The notes: a model not told the origin generated them from the sequence alone. Shown: positions 49,936 to 62,760, counted from the first letter of the stretch. The stretch: 64,000 nucleotides of DNA from Excoecaria cochinchinensis (GCA_947683425.1 CANTUQ010000050.1:14376501-14440500), one strand, 5' to 3'. Numbers and translations are program-made.

Positions 49936-51041
49936 TCTCCCACTCGCACATGACGGAACACATTTTATATATATAATCTTCAGTTATACAGACTAATAGA
50001 TTGTGTGATCAGCATACCTCGAGAGCACTATTGTTATACACCTGTTAGGGATATATAGCTACTCGAAAAGGCGATCCTTTTATTTCAAGTATGCCTAACC
50101 CTAGACCACCTTCTTACAATCACCGTTTTAACTCATGATCTCATAAAACATCATTCGTGTTCACTATTATATTTCTACTCATAGAAACAATAATAGACAT
50201 GTCGGTGAACCACGAATTCTTATGAATGTGATCAAAATGTTATCTTCCCCTCTTACTATATGACATCCATCATGATTCAACTCGCTTTTCTAGTTAGATC
50301 CGCCAGGCCTAAATTTTTTCCAGACCTCTTGGAGACTAACCAAGCTAGCCACATTGAACCATAATTCAGGAATAAGTTAAGGGTTATAAGGGTCGATATA
50401 TAAACAGGGTCTCACAATAGGGAAAGTTGAGATCAATAGTATTAAATTCTCATCCCTTTGGTCACTAAAGCACACACGGTGTAAAACATGTGTTATGGTA
50501 TTCTTTCCTTTCCTTAAAAGAGCGCATGTCTCACATTTAAATAATGTGTATATAAAACACCATACAGAAGCGTAAGGCTGCGATGTACCGAAGCACCCAA
50601 CTTTAGTTCGCTTACTTAAGAATTACTTCTGGCTTTTAAGACATAACATGGTAGTTACACATAACTAACCATCGGATTCCATACGATCCTTATTTTTGGA
50701 TCTCAATCCAAAGCATACAACCTCATGTATGACTTTATCTTACGCCTTAATAAGACATATCTTGTAATTTCTGCAAGACGGCACTTACATTTTGAACAGG
50801 CTCTCGAGCATACTCTTTTGTTCAAAAATTGCCTCATCTTAGTTTTTGCCAACTCATCGACAAAACTAAGGTAAACACTCTTGTGAGTGGGCTACTTCTT
50901 TATCTGACATGCTCAAACTCAAATAATTAACAGTAAGTATTCACACAATAAACATTTACACTCATGTATTGCCAACAATGAACTTTATTATTATTCACAA
51001 ATAATAATGTTAAGGGATTACAAAAATAAAATCAGTACACA

Positions 51042-54000
51042 TCAAATTCTACGCAAACCCTGAAATCTAATGTGTCTCTCAAACACATCTTTAGTTACAG
51101 GTTTAGTCAACAGATCTACAATCATATCATGCGTAGATATGTACTGTAAGTTCACATCTCCCCGTGCAACTACATCTCTTATATAATGATACTTAATGTC
51201 GATATGCTTAGTCCTACTATGAAATTTCGGATCTTTTGTGTAAGCTATCGACGATTGACTGTCATTTGTCCCTCTGAGGTAGTTACTCTTAAATGGTCCA
51301 TCAACCGTTTTAGCCAAACTGCCTTTTGTACTGTAGCTGCGAAAGCTACGAATTCAGCTTCCATTGTTGATAAGGCTACACAGGTTTATTTCTTGCTACT
51401 CCATGAGATGGCACCCTTGCCAAGCAAGAATATGAAACCTGAAGTGGATTTCCTCTCATCCACATCTCCAACCCAATCAACATCAGTGTATCCTCTCAAT
51501 TGCAGATCCTTGCCTTCATAATAGAGAGAATAATCTGCTGTACCTTTGAGGTATCTAAGTATCCTCTTAATTGCTTTCCAATGTGCTTTGCCCGGGTTAG
51601 ATTGATATCTACTTGCCATGCCCACTGCATAGCAAATATCAGGTCTCGTACACAACATAGCATACATAAAACTACCCACGGCACTGGCATAAGGAACGTC
51701 TCTCATACGCTCCACTTCATCTGGCGTCTTAAGACAATATCTCTTTGCTAAGAAACTGATTCTTGGCAATGGGGCAGTCTATGGGTTTGCAGTTTTGCAT
51801 ATTGAATTGTTTAAGGACTTTGTTGATATATGCTCTTGAGAAAGGGACAACAATCTTCTCGAACGATCTCTTGAAATCTTAACTCCAAGAATATAGTCTG
51901 CATTACCCATATCCTTCATTTCAAAGTTGGACAATAACCAATCTTTGATTTGATTTACGTACACTTTGTCATTTCCAGCTATTAGTATGTCGTCTACATA
52001 CAATGTTAAAATGACAAAATTATTTTCAGAGCTTTTATTATACACGCAATGGTCTTCATCAATCATGTTGAACCCATTCGACATGATTGTATCATGAAAT
52101 CTCAAATAACATTGTCGCGAAAACTGTTTCAGGCTATAGATTGATCTTTTCAATCGGCAAACCTTATATTCGCTGCCTTTTTCTATGAAACCTACAGGTT
52201 GTTCCATATAGATTTTTTCATTCAATTCTCCATTGAGAAAAGCAGTCTTTACATCCATTTGATGTAGCTCCAGGTCTAAACTCGCCACTATGGCAAGAAT
52301 TAACCTTATAGACGTAAATCTCACAACAAGAGAGAAAGTCTCCTCATACTCAATCCCTTCCTGCTGTGTGAACCCCTTAACAACTAGCCGAACTTTTTAT
52401 CTTTCAATGCTGCCATCAGCTTTTCGCTTTACCTTGAGAATCCATTTATTTCCAATCGGTTTGCATCCTTCGGGTAGATCAACCAGTTCCCAAACACGGT
52501 TTGATCTCATAGATGCCATTTATTTTTCCATTGCAGTGATCCATTTTTCTTTAGCTGGGCTTGAGAAGGCCTCTTTGATATTTTTAGGCTCTTCATCGTC
52601 ATGTGGGTTAACTAAAAGGGCTTCGTTCAAGCCTTCGATCTCAAATCGTCGGCAAGGAACACTTATCCTTTAAGATTTAGTAATTTCGAATCTTGATAAA
52701 TATCTCTCATATATTCATAGTAATTCGGAATACTCCCACCGAGACCATGTTCCCTACTCCCACTAGAGTCAGGAATACTCCCACTCAAATCAGGGTCTCG
52801 AACATCCGGATCATGTAGAGGAGGAAGATCTTGACCTTCTTTCTCTAATTCCCTCCCACTCGGATGGAGTGATCCTGACGGTTTATCTTCCTGAGTTTCA
52901 TAGAAAGTGAAATCTTGATTAACTTCGCCCAACTTTGGAAACTCATTTTCCAAAAATATGACGTGTCGTGATTCAAATTCAGTCACTGAACCATTCTCTT
53001 GCTCACCCATGAATACGTATTCTTTTGATACTTCAGAATATCTCACGAAGATACTCTTTTTACCTCTTGGTCCTAATTTACCAAATTTGCTTGAGGTATC
53101 ATGGACGTAAGCAGCACAACCCCAAGGCCGTAGATGGCTTAGGTCAGGCTGTCGACCAGTCCACAACTCATAAGGTGTGGATGTGACTGATTTTGAGGGC
53201 ACTCGGTTTAGAACATATGTGGCAGTAAGTAAAGCATCTCCCCAATAGGAGATGAGTAAATTTGCTTCTGCCATCATAGATCCAACCATATCAAGGAGAG
53301 TTTTATTTCTCCTTTCCGCAATACTGTTTTGTTGTGGAGTTCTGGGAATGGACAACTGATGTTTAATCCCTTTTTCATCACACAAAACTTTAAATTCATC
53401 TGAAAAATATTCCCGACCTCGGTCAGTTCTTAAAGCTTTTATCTTTTTATCTAATTGATTCTCAACCAAGTTCATAAAAGTTTTGAAGCAACTCAATGCT
53501 TCTGACTTGTGAGAAATCAAGTAGACATGACCATACCTTGTATAGTCATCTATAAATGTGATGAAGTAGTAGGCCCCATGATTGGCCCTCACATTCATTA
53601 GACCACAAACGTCAGAATGAATTAATTGCAATGGAAATTCAGCTCTAGTTCCTTTTCCGAATGGTTTTCTTACTAGTTTTCTTTTTAGGCAATGCTCATA
53701 CGTAGATAATTCAACCTCATTCAAATCACCTAGTAAACCAGTTTTGGCTAACCGACTCATTCGATCTTGCCTAATATGGTTTAATCTAGCATGCCATAAT
53801 TTCACATGATTCTCATTATTATGTGAAGTAGAAGAGATTAAAGAAAAACTATTATTATTCATAAAGTTAGGATCGATATCCAAAACAATGAAATTGTTCA
53901 AAATAAAACCAGAACCATAATAGACATCATCCAAACATAAGCGCACACTGTCATCTTTAAAGTGTAAATCAAAACCAAGTTTTAATAACACAAGAACAGA

Positions 54001-55149
54001 AACTAAATTCCTACGAATATCTGGAGCATAAAGCACATCATGTAGGAGTAAGGTTCGGCCTTTGCGTAAGACTAATCTACACGTGCCAATCCCTCGAACC
54101 GACACTCTTGCGTCGTTTCCCACATATATATATTTTGCTCCATATGGTATTCGTCGAAATTCTACAAAGGCATCTCGATCCTTTGCTACATGGTCCGTTG
54201 CTCCTGAATCAACCACCCACAAAGGATGAAATTCAGTTAGTAATACAGAACTAGATACACAAATTTCACTCACTTTTGAGTCAGAATAGTGTACCTGATT
54301 GGGCACAGTGCAGTCTCTTGCATAGTATCCTTTCTGTTGGCAATTAAAACATTTCACTTTTGAAATGTTTATCTTTTTCTTGCCTTTGGACCTTTTAGAA
54401 TTCTGCTCCCTTTTCTGCCTTTTGTTCTTCTTGGCAGGTTCCTTATCCTGACTTTTGAAGCTCTTTTTTTTGTTCTGGATGGAGCTCATTCCATCAGAAT
54501 GGGACTGTGCCACATGCACTTCAGCATTGACCTTAATCGATGCCAGTCTGTCCTCTTCTAGCTCCAAATGACATGCGACATCCTCAAATGTCTTCACACT
54601 GTCCATATGAGTCAGTTGCATTTTCATATGCTCCCAACTCTTGGATAAGGAACGGATGACAACTTGCACTTGCTGCTCGTCGGTCAACTTATGACCATAT
54701 TCACTAAGCTCGCTAATCATGTTTTCCATCTCCCTGAGATGTTTTTGCATTGAATGATCAGCCTTCTTCTGATAAGTATCAAACTTGATCGTCAAAGATC
54801 AGAGCTTAGTTAGAGTCACTCCTCCAAACTTCTCCCGCAAAGCGATCCACAGATTCATTGCGTTCTGATACTTACGAAATTGCTTAGTTATATCATCCTC
54901 CATAGCACTCAGGAGAATGATACGAGCAGTGAAATTCTTTTTCTTCCAAGCCAGATATACATCTCGGTCTTGCCTATGCTGGGCCGTGTTACCATCCTCG
55001 GGTTCAGCCATAACCGAACTTAAGGTTTTAAGAGCCTCTTGCTCCTCTAGCATATACTGGATCTTCATACTCCATATTTCATAATTGTCGCCATTTAACT
55101 TCAAGTCTTTATTTAATTCAGCAATAATTGATTTGGAAGCAGATGCCAT
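51042..55149 (-). pseudogene. Broken copia gag-pol
   Basis: gag starts at 55149 (MASASKSIIAELNKDLKLNG). A stop codon at 54799-54801 interrupts it, and the same frame continues to 52663. Visible there: a zinc knuckle with Tyr in place of its His (CFNCQQKGYYARDC), protease WVVDSGATDH, integrase HARLNH ... EHCLKRK, with the first Cys of the second pair also replaced by Tyr, and the core LIHSDVCG, ALRTDRGREYF, PQQNSIAERRN. After a stop at 52663 the RT continues in a different frame (52324-51779; DVKTAFLNGELNEKIYMEQP, YVDDILIAG), then a stop, RNase H (51769-51386), another frame change, and the C-terminus (51317-51042; HIDIKYHYIRD). At least two frameshifts and several stops make it non-functional. 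Confidence 0.92.
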
Positions 55150-55652
55150 TTGTATCCTCTAATTCAAATAGAACAAAGTTGCAGGTTATTAGTGGGAGAT
55201 TAGGCAATACATGCAATTTACTATACACCTGAAATAATAACCTAATAAAGTTTTCTATTAGACTCAAATTCGAAAAGGTTACTTAGAGTACCAATTACCT
55301 TCTAAGTTCTAATGTCCAACTTCATAGGTTAAGATTTCATGCATAGTAAATCAGAATTATTGGATTATTTAAGTTCTTAAACTTTTGAGTGATATTTTAT
55401 TGGTTTTATTTTATTAAGTCTCTACTTAATAAACATGCAAACATTTTACTCATAAAATATTGCAGGGTAATTAACATTTTAAAATAAACACATTTATTAA
55501 AAAATAATTAAAAGCCATAAAGAATAAACTCATTCATTCAACCAATAAATAAATCCAATAATTCTCAAATAAGACACACATGTTAAATAATAATAATAGG
55601 AAACATAAATCCTATAAAATCAAACGCTAACTATAATTGACACTCATGTCAA

Positions 55653-56135
55653 CTAATCTAGAAAATTAGATCTTCTCAAGACCTTAACTGTCACAGAAAC
55701 TGATTTTTTGACCAACTTCATCAACTCATAAGGGAACTTATAAGTTTGCTGATGAAGCCATGGACGATGCACTTTACGTCCATTTCTTAATTTCATCACA
55801 GATGGAATGTTGCTCCTTAACACTCCTCTTTTGGCAACTCTAGCCAAAAAATGGATGATAGATTTCTTATAAACTCTATCTCCTATGTACCAAGTAGTTT
55901 CCAAAAGCTCCCTCGGGACTGGATGATATTCAAAAGAGTTAACCATTACTTTGATTTTATCTCTATCATCCCTTCCTAAGCTTAAACCTCCTATCCAAAT
56001 GCACTCCTGCATTTGTTCATGCATAGTCAATATATGATGCACTATAGCATCAATATCATCAGCTCGAATATTCCTCCGCATTCTCATTTTGCTTAGTGAA
56101 CGCACTCTTGCATTTCTTAAAGCAATTATCATCAT
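55653..56135 (-). CDS. Extra ORF in the copia 5' leader, unrecognised
   Basis: An uninterrupted 160-codon frame in the sense of the element, lying between the PBS (56551-56564) and gag (55149). It begins MMIIALRNARVRSLSKMRMR, is Arg/Lys-rich, and contains IDAIVHHILTMHEQM, ECIWIGGLSLGRDDRDKI and VPRELLETTWYIGDRVYKKS. I do not recognise a family. The bases just before the ATG (TGTGTTTCAG) look like a 3' splice site, so the ORF could be an exon of a spliced leader RNA or a piece captured from a host gene. It is open although gag-pol of the same copy has several breaks and the LTRs differ by about 9%. It may also be a chance frame. Confidence 0.5.
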   Translation of the reverse strand: MMIIALRNARVRSLSKMRMRRNIRADDIDAIVHHILTMHEQMQECIWIGGLSLGRDDRDKIKVMVNSFEYHPVPRELLETTWYIGDRVYKKSIIHFLARVAKRGVLRSNIPSVMKLRNGRKVHRPWLHQQTYKFPYELMKLVKKSVSVTVKVLRRSNFLD

Positions 56136-56564
56136 TTCTGAAACACATTACAGAAATTCAAATGGTTAATACACTCATGTATAAACTCATATGATTGAAA
56201 CACATTTCAACCAATAAATAAGGACATGAACACATAAAAAAATTTTCAAAATATTTTTGGCTGAGTTAGCTGTCCGGATTTCGGCCGGTCGGGGGTTCTC
56301 GGGGTCTGTGAACACAGTGGAATGGTCAAAATAAAAAATCCCAATTTCTAGACTAGCGTTTCGAATATTCAATTTTATCACTCGGGTTTCAGTGTACGCA
56401 TACACGAAATTGAGCTAAAATATACACGTATATATATTTTTCACACAAAAAATAAATTTTTGTTGCGTTTCATGCTTCCTAGATCTACAAATTTTACTCA
56501 TAAAATTTTAGATCAATTTTAAGCCGCATGCCAGGACGCAATAAAATGAAGGCTTTGATACCAA

Positions 56565-56970
56565 TGAAGGAAAAATAAAAGAAGAAAGTAATAGATACAT
56601 ACTTGTTGTTGCGCGGTTAATTTCGTTGCGGAAACGTTACAAGGAACTCCTTTTATTGGTCACCGGTCTGCCTTTTACCTACTCGGTATAATAGCAGTTA
56701 GATCACAATCTAGAAGTTCCTGAAAGATTAACACAAAATAATTGTGAGTGGGAACGAGCAGTTTTACGGCTTATACGTTTTCTCGTTACCAAATTATGAG
56801 AACCTCACCTCTATTTATGGAGATCCTAAAAGCTAGAGTTTTAACCATAGTATAACTCAGAATCCTTTCTGAAATAAAATTTGGTAATTTAATTTATATT
56901 AAATAATTCAATTTAATCTGAATAGGAACTCAATCTTTTATAGAGTTATGGGCGTATCCCAACTCTATCA
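56565..56970 (-). repeat. 5' LTR of the copia element
   Basis: Partner of 49529-49935; its inner border is followed on the minus strand by the initiator-Met-type primer-binding site. Confidence 0.93.
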
Positions 56971-57137
56971 ATGGCAAATGGAAGTTTGTTTTATAATAAA
57001 ATTTAAATTTGCATTTTTTTTCTAAAATATGTATTTTATTTTTATTTCTGCCATTAATCAGAGATTTAACGCGGTCAAAATTAAAAGTAAAAAAGTCGGA
57101 GGACTCAATATGAAAAAATTTAAAAGTTCAGCAATTT

Positions 57138-58100
57138 AAAAAAAAAAAAGTTTTTCCTATTACGTTTTTTCAAAAGAGAATCTAATTTAGCTGGAGCAAA
57201 CGTTGACGTTTCAAAGGTCTGAAAAAGCTTATTTCTTTCTTATAATTCTTTTCCTTTTCTCTGGTCTTCAATCTCTTGACTTCTTTTCAACACCTCCCCC
57301 ATTTTGTGTCTGATTTCCCTGATTCAGCTTTGAGGGCAAAAAAGCTTCACCATTTATATGCTGGCGAGCTTCACATATGACCCCGTAAACGTAAATGGCC
57401 ATTCGAACTTGTCTGTTACCAGCACCAAATTTGTTGCATCCTACAAGGTAATCACTTAAATCCCTAAGTTTCTTTTATTCGTAGTACTTGATTATCTTTC
57501 TTGTTTAAATTGTAAATGGGGCTTCTTTGGACGACCTCTCTCTTTGCCTTTTCGCATGTTCCTTATTGTAAAGAATTTCAATGATCCACTTTATACTAAT
57601 ATTCATCTAATTTTCTATGAGGATTGTCCGACTTCTTGGTCTTTCTTCTTGCTTAGTGTTTACTTTTAGATTACCTTTTGAGAATATGAAAATGTATAAA
57701 GTATAGGTTTTTGGATCCCAAGTCGGTTTGTTTGCAGTTTTGTTGTATGGTTTCTCTTTGATTTTTTTATTTTTTATATATGATTGAAGGCTTATGATAG
57801 ATTTGACTGTTTTCAGCTTTTGTACGATCGAATTGAATTTGTGATGACTCGGCTTTGCTAGCTTCCAGAGAGAACAAGGAAGTTCCAAACTGAAGAATCC
57901 CATTTTTTTTTATTGATAAGAATTCAACTAATCATACAAGGATCCTGAGAAGGATGGTTTTTTTCAAGTGTCGGAAACAACATATGAATGCCTAGGGAAG
58001 AGGCAATAAAATATTTTTCAGTTTTGTGGGTTGAGTCTATTTGAATTAAAAGCCTTCAAAAATTCTCCAACAGAAACCCCACGAACTCAAAGCTGTCAAA
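57138..58100. other. Upstream region of the Myb/SANT gene
   Basis: A CT-rich segment at 57235-57300 (ttcttttccttttctctgg) looks like a leader. A short exon-like frame MAIRTCLLPAPNLLHPTR (57395-57447) ends exactly at a good donor (ACAAG then GTAATC), so a 5' UTR intron is likely, with an acceptor perhaps near 57818 (TGTTTTCAG). I could not connect this frame to further coding sequence, so it may act as an upstream ORF or belong to an alternative first exon. Confidence 0.4.
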
Positions 58101-59279
58101 ATGAAGAGAAAGAAATGGTCTGAACTTGAAGAGCAAACTCTTTTAACCAAATACTCGGATCTCCTTACAACAGGCACTCTATCCAAGCTTAAAACCAGAG
58201 AGAAAAAGTTTAGGCCAATTGCCGACCATGTCAACTCTGTGCACCATCTGCAGGATCCTGTCAACTTCCCATTCAAGTGGTCATGGCGTGATGTGTCTAT
58301 TAAAGTGCAGAATATGAGGCATCAGTACTTGGGTGTGAAGCAGAAGATCAGGATCTCTAAAAATGAGTTCAACTGGAAGGATGGGGAGAACCACTGGGAG
58401 AACTTTTTGAAGTACAAAGAGGTTTTTGGGGACGTGGAGCTTGAAGTGAAGAGCAAAAAATTGAGTGATAGTTGTGGCGGTGATTTGTTTAAGGACTGTG
58501 GGGATCTGGGTTTTGGAATTGATAGTGAGGATTTAGATGAAGAGGAGGAGGAAGATGGGGAAGAAGAAGGGGATAATGGGGATGATGATAATGTTGATGG
58601 TGCTGGTGATGAAGAGGGTGAATTTGGGGGAGAGAAAGGAAATGGAGAGATAGGTATTGCTAGAAAGGCTAAAGTGAAGAAGAGCTTTGTAGGAAATCGA
58701 AGGTTGGGGTTGCTTGGTGCTCAAGTTGTAGATTTGAGGGATGTGATGGTTAGGAGGGAGGAAAAAAGAAGAGAAAGGGAGTTCAATCGAGAAAAGTGTG
58801 TGCTAGAGAGTGAAGAAAAGAGGGGAGTGCTAGAGCTTAAAAGAGAAACACAACGAAATAATAGAGAGGAGAGGCTGGAGAATTGGGAAATAGAGTTGGA
58901 AGAGAGGGAATTGAGATGGGCTCGAAAGGAGTTTGAGAGACAAGCAAGGGTGCGGAGGGAATTGGAAGAGGAGAGGAAAAGGAGAAGGATGATGGAGGAG
59001 AAGAGGGAGGAGGAAGAGATGGAATGGAGGGAGAGAATGGTGGTAATGCAGATTGAACATGAAAAAGCAATGATGCAAATACATGCCGACGCATGCCAGA
59101 ATCAAATGCAGATTCTTGGACTCATGGCTCGGTTTATTTGCCAGTTTTTTGGTGCAAATGATGGATTAGGCGGTGGATTAGGGGGTCTGCCTCCTCAAGT
59201 ATTGCAAAATTTGCAGCACCCAGGAGGCTTAGGTGATAATGGGAAGCCTGATGCCAATTCGCCTTCTGAGTACCTTTAG
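58101..59279 (+). CDS. Myb/SANT-like (trihelix-type) coiled-coil protein
   Basis: One exon, 392 aa. The N-terminal part (about 3-112) is a trihelix/Myb-SANT-like DNA-binding region: KRKKWSELEEQTLLTKYSDL, then a tryptophan-containing helix FPFKWSWRDVSIKVQNMRHQ and NWKDGENHWENFLKYKEVFG. A strongly acidic block follows (about 141-178, mostly E, D and G), then a long charged coiled coil (about 213-330, rich in REE/KRR/EER repeats), a MQIEHEKAMMQIHADA helix, and a Gly/Leu/Pro-rich C-terminus (GLGGGLGGLPPQVLQNLQ). A nuclear DNA-binding role is inferred from the fold; no target is known to me. The start is the first ATG in frame, preceded by a stop. The acidic and coiled-coil coding DNA is purine-rich (GAGGAGG), which creates long shadow frames on the other strand. 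Confidence 0.85.
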   Translation: MKRKKWSELEEQTLLTKYSDLLTTGTLSKLKTREKKFRPIADHVNSVHHLQDPVNFPFKWSWRDVSIKVQNMRHQYLGVKQKIRISKNEFNWKDGENHWENFLKYKEVFGDVELEVKSKKLSDSCGGDLFKDCGDLGFGIDSEDLDEEEEEDGEEEGDNGDDDNVDGAGDEEGEFGGEKGNGEIGIARKAKVKKSFVGNRRLGLLGAQVVDLRDVMVRREEKRREREFNREKCVLESEEKRGVLELKRETQRNNREERLENWEIELEERELRWARKEFERQARVRRELEEERKRRRMMEEKREEEEMEWRERMVVMQIEHEKAMMQIHADACQNQMQILGLMARFICQFFGANDGLGGGLGGLPPQVLQNLQHPGGLGDNGKPDANSPSEYL

Positions 59280-62200
59280 GGTGCGTAGTTTTGTCTTTCT
59301 TCTGCATATATGTATTTTATGAAATACTTTGATTGTTGGCATGTTATATGTATGTACTATTATCTTGGATATTGGAAATAATACAATTTTGTTAATATTA
59401 TTTGGTTGTGCCCATTCTTTTCCTTTTATGATCTTTGTGCACTTTCAAGCTTTCTGGACTTCTAATTTTTATTGTTCTTTGATAACTCTGGTCTGGTCAA
59501 TTATCATATAAATACCGAAATATTCTTGTGATTATTTATATCTTTATCTAGGGGTTTTCAGCTGCCTATGTTGACTGTGCTCTACTATATTGTCTCTCAA
59601 ATTGGAAATATAAAATGCTTTTGTGGCAGATTAATTATGTTCAAAACTAACCAGAGATGAACAATACAAGTACCTAGAAGCGATGAAAATCCAGTTGCTA
59701 TGGGTATACTAATAGTGGCCAGATTTTTATCCATCAACTAAGTGTAATTTTCTTTATGCCATTTGTGAAAGGTGCTGATCGGATCCCTAAAAGTTAACGA
59801 ATGTGATCACTATGTTATGCTGGACATCACAGGCGGATTATTTTTGTGGATATTTGAATCAATGTCCCTTAACAAATGAGCAATATTTTGGGCTTTATGG
59901 AATGAAAAAACACAAAAGGGAAAGAACACAAGAAGGTCATGGTGTGATCTGGATGGGGACTAGAGTCTTGTTAGTGTTTCATTGAGTAAGATTGGCCAAC
60001 TAGAGAAGAAGGCAACCAATTCTGGAAATTCTCTTTCTCCATCTAAGTCTACTTGAATTTGCGTTTTCTTTTCAAATTTTTACTCTTCTAATCAAAATAG
60101 AATTTGATTGTTGAGATACCTTTCAAGCCTCTCCCTTTCAAATCACAACCCACTCGAGCCATTAGCTACCTCTCTGCAGATCCTAGTGCACATCTGAAGG
60201 AGCTATGTGCCTCACTATGAGTGAAAGCAGCTCCCAGAAGTATGCCACCATTGGGGTCCCATCTGTAAGATTTATCACTCTTTCTGCAACTTGGAACAAA
60301 TTCAAAGATGATTGAGGAGAGAGATCAAGCATAATGGTCAGAATGATGGAAAACATAGCCAAAGAGGCATGCTCATCCACACAGTTCTGGAGGGGAATGT
60401 GTGAAAAATCAGTAAATTCTCTGTAAATTTACAAACTTAATATCCCTTTTGATTTATTCTTGCATTCGAGTTTGAATTGAAATTTTAAAATCTAATTATC
60501 TATTTATGATTATTTGTATCTTCTGAGTTCATGAATTGCATGTTCAATCTCTCATGTGAATGTTGGTTCAGATGCTTTTTCTAGGTTACAATTAAGCCCA
60601 CTGTAAGTTTTTATGACAATTACTATTTGTTAAGAAGTTTCAGCTTTAAGTCTGAGAAATTAGTTGGCATTATCAGTGACTTGATACTGTTTTCACTATT
60701 TGCTGCAAATGCTCTCACACTTCTGATACTTGAAAGCCATCTCTTTTTAATGAGAAAAAGTGATAATAATATTCAATCATGATAACAATCTGGTTTGTGT
60801 ATAGTTTTTGGATTTTAGCCCAAAAGCTAGTGCTTTAATTGAAAGATTTTGCTGTACAGAAGCAATTTGAAGGTCAATCAGATGTAAAAGCCTTTGTCCC
60901 TTTGAAAAAGTGATATTTTCAATACATTAATAGGAATATTATGTTTGATAAATTAAGATTATAGAAGGTTTGCAACCAATCGAGTTTGTTTTTCTAGCAT
61001 GCAGGTTAGGATACCTGCTTTTGACTTTATGGTCTGCTTTTTCACTACTTCTAGCTCTGTATGTTGAAACTAGCAGTTCCTGTAAAAATGCAAGTGCGTT
61101 ATTACAATTTTTATGGTACCATGGTGGTCATCGTTCCTCCAAATAAACTAGCACCTGGAGGAATGGTTGGAGCTTCAGAACTAGTTGATCAACTTTATGG
61201 TTTTGTAAAGAAGTCAATGTTTCTCGAAAACTAGAAATCTGTTCTGTGTATGCCTCTGCCTCTATATGTGCCTGTGCCTATACCTATGTGTTCATGCATG
61301 GATCATGCATTCACTGAGCTTTGGTAGGTTGTTACGATTTGTGGTTGCTTTGATGCCACCAAGGTTATACCAAAGACTTGTCATTCTCGTGGTGCTAAAT
61401 TTTATATTATTTGCTGGTGATGCCTTCTTGCTACTGGTTCCAGGGTGCAGTACTGATTAAAAATTTATCGGCCAAGGAACCTTCAGCACCTGGTCTGGAT
61501 ACTTACTACAGGCAATGCTACATCTGCCTGGCTGCTGCTACTGCAGCTACTATAAAATGGTAACCTGGATTATTTGCTCTTGGCTATTCGAGGGGAAGTA
61601 TTTTGATTTTGAATGTAGTTCATTAGTATGTCCATCATCATTTTGTTCCCTCCAATCTTGAAAAATTGCATTTGAGTTTAGATGCATGGCTTAATTGGTC
61701 ATTAATTATTCAAACTGGGATCTTTTTAAGTCTTCTAATTAATTTGTTATAATAGCTTTCGTAGGTTATTATATCAGAGAAAAATGTTTCTCACTGCAGA
61801 AGCTTACATTGTAAAATTTAAAAATGTTAGCAGATCATATATCTCGTGTGGCTGCATTTTGGCTCTTGAATGTATGCTAGTCTAGTGTGCATAGTCCTCG
61901 ATTTCTGGCATGATTGAAAACCAGCTGCCTCCTCTTCAAGGATGCATTTTTATGCCTGAAAAAGAAAATTTCATTACCTAAAAACTCATTTCTGCTAGAA
62001 AACAGAGACTACTCTTTAGAAAATACAAAAGAAGGGACAAATGAACCATTAGTGTCTGCATATTGAGGGGGTTGAACTTATTTATTGCGGACAAAATGCT
62101 TTCAAAAGAAGTTGAGAGGTTTCCACATCTTCAAGAACAATTGAAATGGAGAGGCATTGGTGGTGTGGTGGTGAATGCAGGTGGGCATTTATGATGAATG

Positions 62201-62760
62201 TGACTGGATGAAATAGAAGTGGTAGCTGCGGTAGGAATGGAGGAGAATTAAGCTTGAACAGAGCAGTTGTCAACTTGTTGGTTTCTATTTATGTTGATAT
62301 GTAACTAATAATATATTTTGGTATCTGGATTACTCAGCTTCAGTTACCAATTAATCAAGTAATTGTGATTCAAAGTATTGATATGTAGTATCTTGTGTTG
62401 ATTTTCTCCACCAAATATCTCTGTGAATGGTTTCTCTTTGTGAAGCTGAGGCTGCAAAAGAGACCCACAAACCAAGACATTGTGTAGACAAGAGCATTAA
62501 GATGCCCAAAAAAAAAAATATGCAACCAAAAACAAAATTGTTATCTGATACTGCACTTCCTTCTATTCAGGCCCAATTCAAGAATATGCAGCGTAGAAAA
62601 ATCTACCAATTCAAGAAGCTATTTACATATTCTTAAATTTTTATACAATATTAATAAAATTATCTTTTTAATGTTAAATCAGAATTTATTATCTATAAGT
62701 CATTGCTTTGTTATAAAAAGAAAAGAGAAAAAAAAAATCGTTGTATTTTTGTGAAGTTTT
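59280..62760. other. Long spacer without a supported gene
   Basis: The first part is the 3' UTR of the Myb/SANT gene. Frames at 59803-59985, 61061-61234 and 61266-61460 are short and without a recognised signature. A 39-codon exon-like segment after a good acceptor (GGTTCCAG at about 61436-61443) encodes GAVLIKNLSAKEPSAPGLDT and ends in a stop or donor. I could not build a gene from these pieces. No clear transposon ends. Confidence 0.4.

Larger units (their letters stand above)
49529..56970 (-). mobile_element. Ty1-copia retrotransposon, 7.44 kb, degenerate
   Basis: The two LTRs are 49529-49935 (3' LTR) and 56565-56970 (5' LTR); in element orientation each begins TGATAGAG and ends CCTTCA. 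Flanks gtggc and atggc match at 4 of 5 bases. The primer-binding site next to the 5' LTR reads TTGGTATCAAAGCC (complement 56551-56564), fitting initiator Met tRNA, and a purine tract GAGTGGGAGA precedes the 3' LTR. The order protease, integrase, RT, RNase H is copia type. By hand the LTRs differ at about 36 of 406 positions (about 9%), so the insertion is old. A 160-codon ORF lies between PBS and gag. The gag-pol frame is broken, so the copy cannot move alone. Confidence 0.93.
49208..57137. mobile_element. Foldback element split by the copia insertion
   Basis: The left arm at 49208-49315 (taggtcatcaactttgaag ... ttacttttaattttaag ... attaaattctt) is mirrored on the other side of the copia element at 57055-57137 (gagatttaacgcggtcaaaa ... 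taaaagtaaa ... aaaagttcagcaattta). The two arms are 7.7 kb apart only because the copia element landed between them, so this is a nested insertion. Confidence 0.65.

Noticed and set aside
51186..52673. Plus-strand frames across the copia pol region
   Set aside because: Antisense shadows of the broken pol gene.
58830..59105. Two long minus-strand frames under the Myb/SANT gene
   Set aside because: They are antisense shadows of the GAG/AAG-rich coiled-coil coding sequence (His/Pro/Ser/Leu-rich translation).
61061..61234. 57-codon frame after an acceptor-like CTTCTAG, and the exon-like segment at 61445-61563
   Set aside because: They could not be joined in phase with each other or with the exon-like frame at 57395-57447, and no family is recognisable.
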